A stretch of DNA of 64,000 nt. Source: Streptomyces durmitorensis (GTDB lineage: Bacteria; Actinomycetota; Actinomycetes; Streptomycetales; Streptomycetaceae). Positions 60,129-64,000 of the stretch are shown here, in pieces (positions within the stretch are counted from its first letter, which is position 1; the number at the start of each line of letters is the position of its first letter). The notes below the pieces were generated by a model. The model made no database searches. It was not told where the DNA came from and saw only the letters and a program-made list of their open reading frames with translations. The DNA lies in NCBI RefSeq assembly GCF_023498005.1, contig NZ_CP097289.1, positions 7,378,001 to 7,442,000 on the forward strand, given 5' to 3'. A program made the translations under genes and the position numbers.

Positions 60129-61517
60129 ATGAAGGCCCACGACGGCATGTACATCGGCGGCGCCTGGCGGCCCGCCGTCGGCACGGACACGATCACGGTC
60201 CTGAACCCGGCCGACGAGCAGCCGATCGGCCAGGTCCCCGCGGGAACGGCACAGGACGTCGACGCGGCGGTGCGAGCCGCCCGCGAGGCCTTCCCCTCCT
60301 GGGCCGCCACCCCGCCCGCCGAGCGCGGCGCGCTCATCGGGGCGCTGCGTGACCAGTTGGTCGCCCGCAAGGACGAGATCGCCGAGACGGTGACGGCGGA
60401 GCTCGGCTCCCCGCTCCCGTTCTCGCAGATGGTGCACGCGGGCGTGCCGATCCTGGTCTCCGGTTCGTACGCCGACCTCGCGGCGACGTACGCCTTCGAG
60501 GAGAAGATCGGCAACTCCACCGTCTACCTGGAGCCGGTCGGCGTGGTCGGGGCGATCACGCCCTGGAACTACCCCCTCCACCAGATCGTCAACAAGGTGG
60601 CCCCCGCGCTCGCCGCGGGCTGCACGGTGGTCCTGAAGCCCGCCGAGGACACCCCGCTCACCGCCCAGCTCTTCGCCGAGGCCGCGCACGAGGCGGGCAT
60701 CCCCGCCGGTGTCTTCAACCTGGTCACCGGGCTCGGCCCGGTCGCCGGCCAGGCGCTCGCCGAGCACGAGGACGTCGACCTGGTCTCCTTCACGGGGTCG
60801 ACGGCGGTCGGCAAGCAGATCGGTGCGACGGCGGGCGCCGCCGTCAAGCGCGTGGCCCTGGAGCTCGGCGGCAAGTCCGCCAACGTCATCCTGCCCAGCG
60901 CCGACCTGACCAAGGCGGTCAAGGCGGGCGTCGCCAACGTCATGTCCAACTCCGGCCAGACGTGCAGCGCGTGGACCCGCATGCTGGTGGACTCCGCGCG
61001 GTACGACGAGGCGGTCTCGCTCGCGGCGGACGCCGCGGCCAAGTACGGCGCCCGCATCGGCCCCGTCGTCAACGCCAAGCAGCAGGCGCGCGTGCGGGGT
61101 TACATCGACAAGGGGGTCGAGGAGGGCGCCCGGGTGGTCGCCGGCGGCTCCGAATCCCCGCGCGAGCAGGGCTACTTCGTCCAGCCGACGGTCTTCGCCG
61201 ACGTCACCCCCGAGATGACGATCGCCCAGGAGGAGATCTTCGGCCCGGTCGTCTCGATCATCAGGTACGAGGACGAGGACGAGGCCCTGCGGATCGCGAA
61301 CGGCACCGTGTACGGCCTCGCGGGCGCGGTCTGGGCGGCCGACGACGCGGAGGCGATCGCGTTCGCCCGCCGCATGGACACCGGACAGGTCGACATCAAC
61401 GGCGGCAGCTTCAACCCCCTTGCCCCGTTCGGGGGTTACAAGCAGTCGGGGGTGGGCCGTGAACTGGGTCCGCACGGGCTCGCGGAGTACCTCCAGACGA
61501 AGTCCCTCCAGTTCTGA
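60129..61517 (+). CDS. NAD(P)-dependent aldehyde dehydrogenase
   Basis: A 462-residue dehydrogenase that oxidises an aldehyde to the acid. It has TPWNYPLHQIVNKVAPALAAG, FTGSTAVGKQIG, the general-base Glu in LELGGKSANV and the catalytic Cys in SGQTCSAW. Length fits the soluble bacterial family. The close alcohol dehydrogenase (74 bases downstream, same strand) suggests an alcohol-aldehyde-acid route. GGAG precedes the ATG. The substrate is unknown. Confidence 0.95.
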   Translation: MKAHDGMYIGGAWRPAVGTDTITVLNPADEQPIGQVPAGTAQDVDAAVRAAREAFPSWAATPPAERGALIGALRDQLVARKDEIAETVTAELGSPLPFSQMVHAGVPILVSGSYADLAATYAFEEKIGNSTVYLEPVGVVGAITPWNYPLHQIVNKVAPALAAGCTVVLKPAEDTPLTAQLFAEAAHEAGIPAGVFNLVTGLGPVAGQALAEHEDVDLVSFTGSTAVGKQIGATAGAAVKRVALELGGKSANVILPSADLTKAVKAGVANVMSNSGQTCSAWTRMLVDSARYDEAVSLAADAAAKYGARIGPVVNAKQQARVRGYIDKGVEEGARVVAGGSESPREQGYFVQPTVFADVTPEMTIAQEEIFGPVVSIIRYEDEDEALRIANGTVYGLAGAVWAADDAEAIAFARRMDTGQVDINGGSFNPLAPFGGYKQSGVGRELGPHGLAEYLQTKSLQF

Positions 61518-61591
61518 TCCCCCTTTTCCGTCCGCACCCAACTGATCCTCTCTCCGTCCGCGCCCAGTCCGCATCCAAGGAGTACGTCACC

Positions 61592-62674
61592 GTGGTCCGC
61601 GCCGCTGTTCTGCCCGCCGTCGGCTCTCCCCTGGAGATCACCGAGATCGACCTGCCCGAGCCGGGCCCGGGCCAGGTGCGGGTGCGCCTCGCCGCCGCCG
61701 GGGTCTGCCACTCCGACCTGTCCCTGACCAACGGCACGATGCGGGTGCCCGTGCCCGCCGTGCTCGGGCACGAGGGTGCGGGGACGGTCGTGTCCGTGGG
61801 CGAAGGGGTCACGCATGTCGCGCCGGGCGACGAAGTGATCCTCAACTGGGCGCCTTCCTGCGGAAGTTGTCACCCCTGCTCGCTCGGCGAGGTGTGGCTG
61901 TGCGTGAACGCGCTGGCCGGCGCCGCCGACGTGTACGCCAAGCGCGCGTCCGACGGCACCGACCTCCACCCGGGCCTGAACGTCGCCGCCTTCGCCGAGG
62001 AGACGGTGGTCGCGGGCAACTGCGTGCTGCCTGCCCCCGACGGCGTCCCGCTGACCGATGCGGCGCTGCTCGGTTGCGCCGTGCTCACCGGGTACGGCGC
62101 CGTGCACCACTCGGCGAAGGTCCGCGAGGGCGAGACGGTGGCGGTCTACGGGGTCGGGGGCGTGGGCCTCGCGACACTCCAGGCGGCACGGATCGCCGGT
62201 GCCTCGCAGATCATCGCGGTCGATGTCTCCCCGGAGAAGGAGGAGTTGGCGCGGTCGGCGGGGGCGACGGAGTACGTGGTCGCCTCCGAGAAGACGGCGA
62301 AGGACATCCGCAAGCTGACCGGCGGCCAGGGCGTCGACGTGGCGGTGGAGTGCGTGGGGCGCGCGGTGACGATCCGTACGGCCTGGGAGTCCACGCGCCG
62401 CGGCGGGCGTACGACGGTGGTCGGCATCGGCGGCAAGGACCAGCAGGTCACCTTCAACGCCCTGGAGATCTTCCACTGGGGCCGGACGCTCTCGGGGTGC
62501 GTGTACGGGAACTCGGACCCGGCGGTGGACCTGCCGGTCCTCGCCGGGCACGTCCGGGCGGGGCGCCTCGACCTGAGCGGCCTGGTGACCGACCGGATCG
62601 CGCTGGACGGGATCCCCGCGGCCTTCGAGAACATGGTGGCGGGCAAGGGCGGGCGGGCGCTGGTGGTGTTCTAG
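61592..62674 (+). CDS. Zinc-dependent alcohol dehydrogenase
   Basis: A 360-residue MDR enzyme. Catalytic zinc ligands are the Cys in GVCHSD, the His in GHEGAG and the Cys at GCAVLTGYG. The structural zinc set is CGSCHPCSLGEVWLC. The NAD site is YGVGGVGLATLQAA. It resembles class III-like actinobacterial alcohol dehydrogenases. AAGGAG precedes the GTG start. It is downstream of the aldehyde dehydrogenase and probably in its operon. Confidence 0.95.
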   Translation: MVRAAVLPAVGSPLEITEIDLPEPGPGQVRVRLAAAGVCHSDLSLTNGTMRVPVPAVLGHEGAGTVVSVGEGVTHVAPGDEVILNWAPSCGSCHPCSLGEVWLCVNALAGAADVYAKRASDGTDLHPGLNVAAFAEETVVAGNCVLPAPDGVPLTDAALLGCAVLTGYGAVHHSAKVREGETVAVYGVGGVGLATLQAARIAGASQIIAVDVSPEKEELARSAGATEYVVASEKTAKDIRKLTGGQGVDVAVECVGRAVTIRTAWESTRRGGRTTVVGIGGKDQQVTFNALEIFHWGRTLSGCVYGNSDPAVDLPVLAGHVRAGRLDLSGLVTDRIALDGIPAAFENMVAGKGGRALVVF

Positions 62675-62724
62675 CCGCGCCGGGCCCTCGCGTGCTGCTG
62701 GACGCGGGCGCCTTGGTTGCCGTT

Positions 62725-62767
62725 ATCACCGGCTTCGCCGAGTTCGTCCTCAAACGCCGGACGGGCT
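62725..62767. repeat. Intergenic palindromic element, direct copy
   Basis: This 43-base stretch ends CGCCGGACGGGCT and matches 58489-58531 in reverse complement with four mismatches. It is followed immediately by a strong hairpin (62776-62807). Confidence 0.8.
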
Positions 62768-62775
62768 GAAAGATT

Positions 62776-62807
62776 CCGGCCGGGCTGGATATCTCCAGCC
62801 CGGCCGG
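62776..62807. terminator. Strong hairpin after the alcohol dehydrogenase gene
   Basis: CCGGCCGGGCTGGA pairs perfectly with TCCAGCCCGGCCGG across a four-base TATC loop (14-base stem). It is about 100 bases after the dehydrogenase stop and is the likely operon terminator. Confidence 0.75.
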
Positions 62808-62844
62808 CGTTCGGCCATCGCGAGAGAACCCTCTGCGTGAACCG

Positions 62845-62873
62845 TTGACCACATACCCACTGGTCGGTACGGT
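62845..62873 (+). promoter_or_regulatory. Promoter with operator-like dyad in its spacer, before the MHS transporter
   Basis: TTGACC (62845-62850) and TACGGT (62868-62873) are 17 bases apart. The spacer holds TACCCACTGGTCGGTA (62854-62869), six of eight pairs symmetric, like the perfect dyad before the molybdoenzyme gene. Confidence 0.6.
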
Positions 62874-62933
62874 CCCTGCAATCACACGCCCACCCCCTGT
62901 CCCGTCCCCGGACCCACCGGAGTGTGCACCCGC

Positions 62934-64000
62934 ATGGACCCCGCACCGTCCGCTCCCTCAGCGGCTCCCCACCCCGACTCCGCCCAGTCCGAGAAGCAGA
63001 GCCCGGCGGATCCCCACCGCCGCAAGGTGGCCACCGCGGCCGCCCTCGCCTCGGCCGTCGAGTGGTACGACTACTTCGTCTTCGGCATCGCCGCCGCCCT
63101 CGTCCTCGGCGACCTCTACTTCCCCTCCGGCAGCTCGTCCGCCGGAGTGCTCGCCGCGTTCGCCACCTTCGCCGTCGGTTTCCTGGCCCGCCCCATCGGC
63201 GGCATCATCGCGGGTCATCTCGGCGACCAGCGCGGCCGCAAGCCCATGCTGGTCCTCGCGCTGACCCTGATGGGCCTCTCCACCACGGGCATCGGCCTGC
63301 TCCCCACCTATGAGACGGTCGGCATCGCCGCGCCGATCCTCCTCGTCACCCTCCGCGTGTTCCAGGGCATCGCGGTCGGCGCGCAGTGGGGCGGCGCGAT
63401 GCTGATGGCCACCGAGTACGCCCCCGAGGGCAAGCGCGGCCTCTACGGCAGCCTGGTCCAACTGGGCGTTCCCATCGGCGTGGTGACCGCCAACACGGTC
63501 TTCCTGGTCGCCGGGGCCGTCACCAGCGAGAGCACCTTCGAGGCATGGGGGTGGAGGGTGCCCTTCATGGTCGGCCTCCTCGTCCTCGTGCTCGCCTGGT
63601 ACATCCACACGCGCGTGGAGGAGACACCGGAGTTCCGCGAGGCGGAGCGCACACTCGCCGAGAAGGAGAAGAGCCAGAAGGGCGCGGGCGGCGAAGGCGG
63701 CAACTCGCCCCTGCGCACCATCCTGCGCCACCACCTCGGCACGGTCTTCCTGGCGGGCGGCTCCTTCGCGGTGAACACCGCGACCTTCTACATCATCATC
63801 ACCGGCGTCCTCGACTACACCACCCGCGAACTCGACATGAAACGCAGCGCGGTCCTCACCGTCTCGCTCTGCGTCAGCCTCACCCAGCTCGCCCTGATCC
63901 CGGCGTCCGCGGCGCTCTCCGACCGCATCGGGCGGCTGAGGATCTACGCCCTTGGTGCCGCGGGGCTCGCGGTCTGGGCCGTGCCGATGTTCCTGCTCAT
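62934..64000 (+). CDS. MHS-family (metabolite:H+ symporter) MFS transporter, cut by window end
   Basis: The first 355 residues are present, with eight or nine of the expected 12 membrane segments. ASAVEWYDYFVFGIAAALV at the first segment, the motif A loop GHLGDQRGRKPM and VFQGIAVGAQWGGAMLMATE are hallmarks of the MHS group, which imports organic acids or betaines (ShiA, KgtP, ProP). A Glu/Lys-rich cytoplasmic loop follows segment six. GGAG lies 12 bases before the ATG. The substrate is unknown, but it fits the organic-acid theme of the region. Confidence 0.92.
   Translation, partial: MDPAPSAPSAAPHPDSAQSEKQSPADPHRRKVATAAALASAVEWYDYFVFGIAAALVLGDLYFPSGSSSAGVLAAFATFAVGFLARPIGGIIAGHLGDQRGRKPMLVLALTLMGLSTTGIGLLPTYETVGIAAPILLVTLRVFQGIAVGAQWGGAMLMATEYAPEGKRGLYGSLVQLGVPIGVVTANTVFLVAGAVTSESTFEAWGWRVPFMVGLLVLVLAWYIHTRVEETPEFREAERTLAEKEKSQKGAGGEGGNSPLRTILRHHLGTVFLAGGSFAVNTATFYIIITGVLDYTTRELDMKRSAVLTVSLCVSLTQLALIPASAALSDRIGRLRIYALGAAGLAVWAVPMFLL

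Noticed and set aside
1..64000. A prophage, integrative element or biosynthetic gene cluster
   Set aside because: No integrase, phage structural genes, PKS/NRPS or tRNA-flanked att sites were seen. Regulators and exporters here are not adjacent to biosynthetic enzymes.

Overview
The window is high-GC actinobacterial DNA and looks like a stretch of Streptomyces chromosome. Evidence: strong third-position GC bias, many GTG starts, rare TTA codons, MtrA/NarL-style two-component pairs, an AA10 chitin monooxygenase, DUF4331, DUF6223 and DUF402 genes, and short intergenic repeats typical of the genus. I see no rRNA, tRNA, CRISPR array, insertion sequence or prophage. The species cannot be told from the sequence alone.

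Layout. 1-2.2 kb: the start of an ABC ATPase, divergent from a histidine kinase/response regulator pair. 2.4-4.3 kb: a secreted lipase and a cell-wall-anchored AA10 lytic polysaccharide monooxygenase. 4.6-8.5 kb: a CitB/DcuR-type regulator divergent from a tctCBA tripartite tricarboxylate transporter. 8.5-14 kb: acetyltransferases, a methyltransferase-Nudix-VOC triple fusion, a DUF402 protein, a small GntR regulator and an AAA ATPase. 14.1-24.1 kb: a surface polysaccharide locus (glycosidase, a giant flippase/polymerase-like fusion, deacetylase, two GT2 glycosyltransferases, a FemAB/CelD-like acyltransferase, a small membrane protein). Three of these genes carry TTA codons, so the locus probably depends on the developmental tRNA gene bldA. 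24.3-26.8 kb: a GDSL esterase and a receptor-type Ser/Thr kinase.

26.9-33.3 kb: a module with an ECF sigma factor and RskA-type anti-sigma factor divergent from DUF4331, TPR and NicO metal-transporter genes. The transporter has a one-base frameshift. 33.4-43 kb: a small conserved protein, an M20 amidohydrolase, a drug-type ABC exporter with a divergent TetR regulator and paired palindromic operators, a large LuxR regulator, and a second two-component pair. 43-50.4 kb: DUF6223, an amino-acid permease, two MDR oxidoreductases, a decayed FMN reductase, an MFS exporter and a type ISP-like protein. 50.4-53.3 kb: homogentisate dioxygenase (hmgA) followed by a GntR gene, with a divergent TetR gene. 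53.4-64 kb: a molybdopterin oxidoreductase, a CitMHS citrate transporter, an MFS protein, a subtilisin-like protease, an aldehyde dehydrogenase/alcohol dehydrogenase pair, and an MHS-family transporter that runs off the end.

Recurring themes are carboxylate uptake (TctCBA, CitMHS, MHS) and cell-surface or secreted enzymes. Several intergenic spaces hold clear operator-like dyads, and at least three families of dispersed intergenic palindromes are present.
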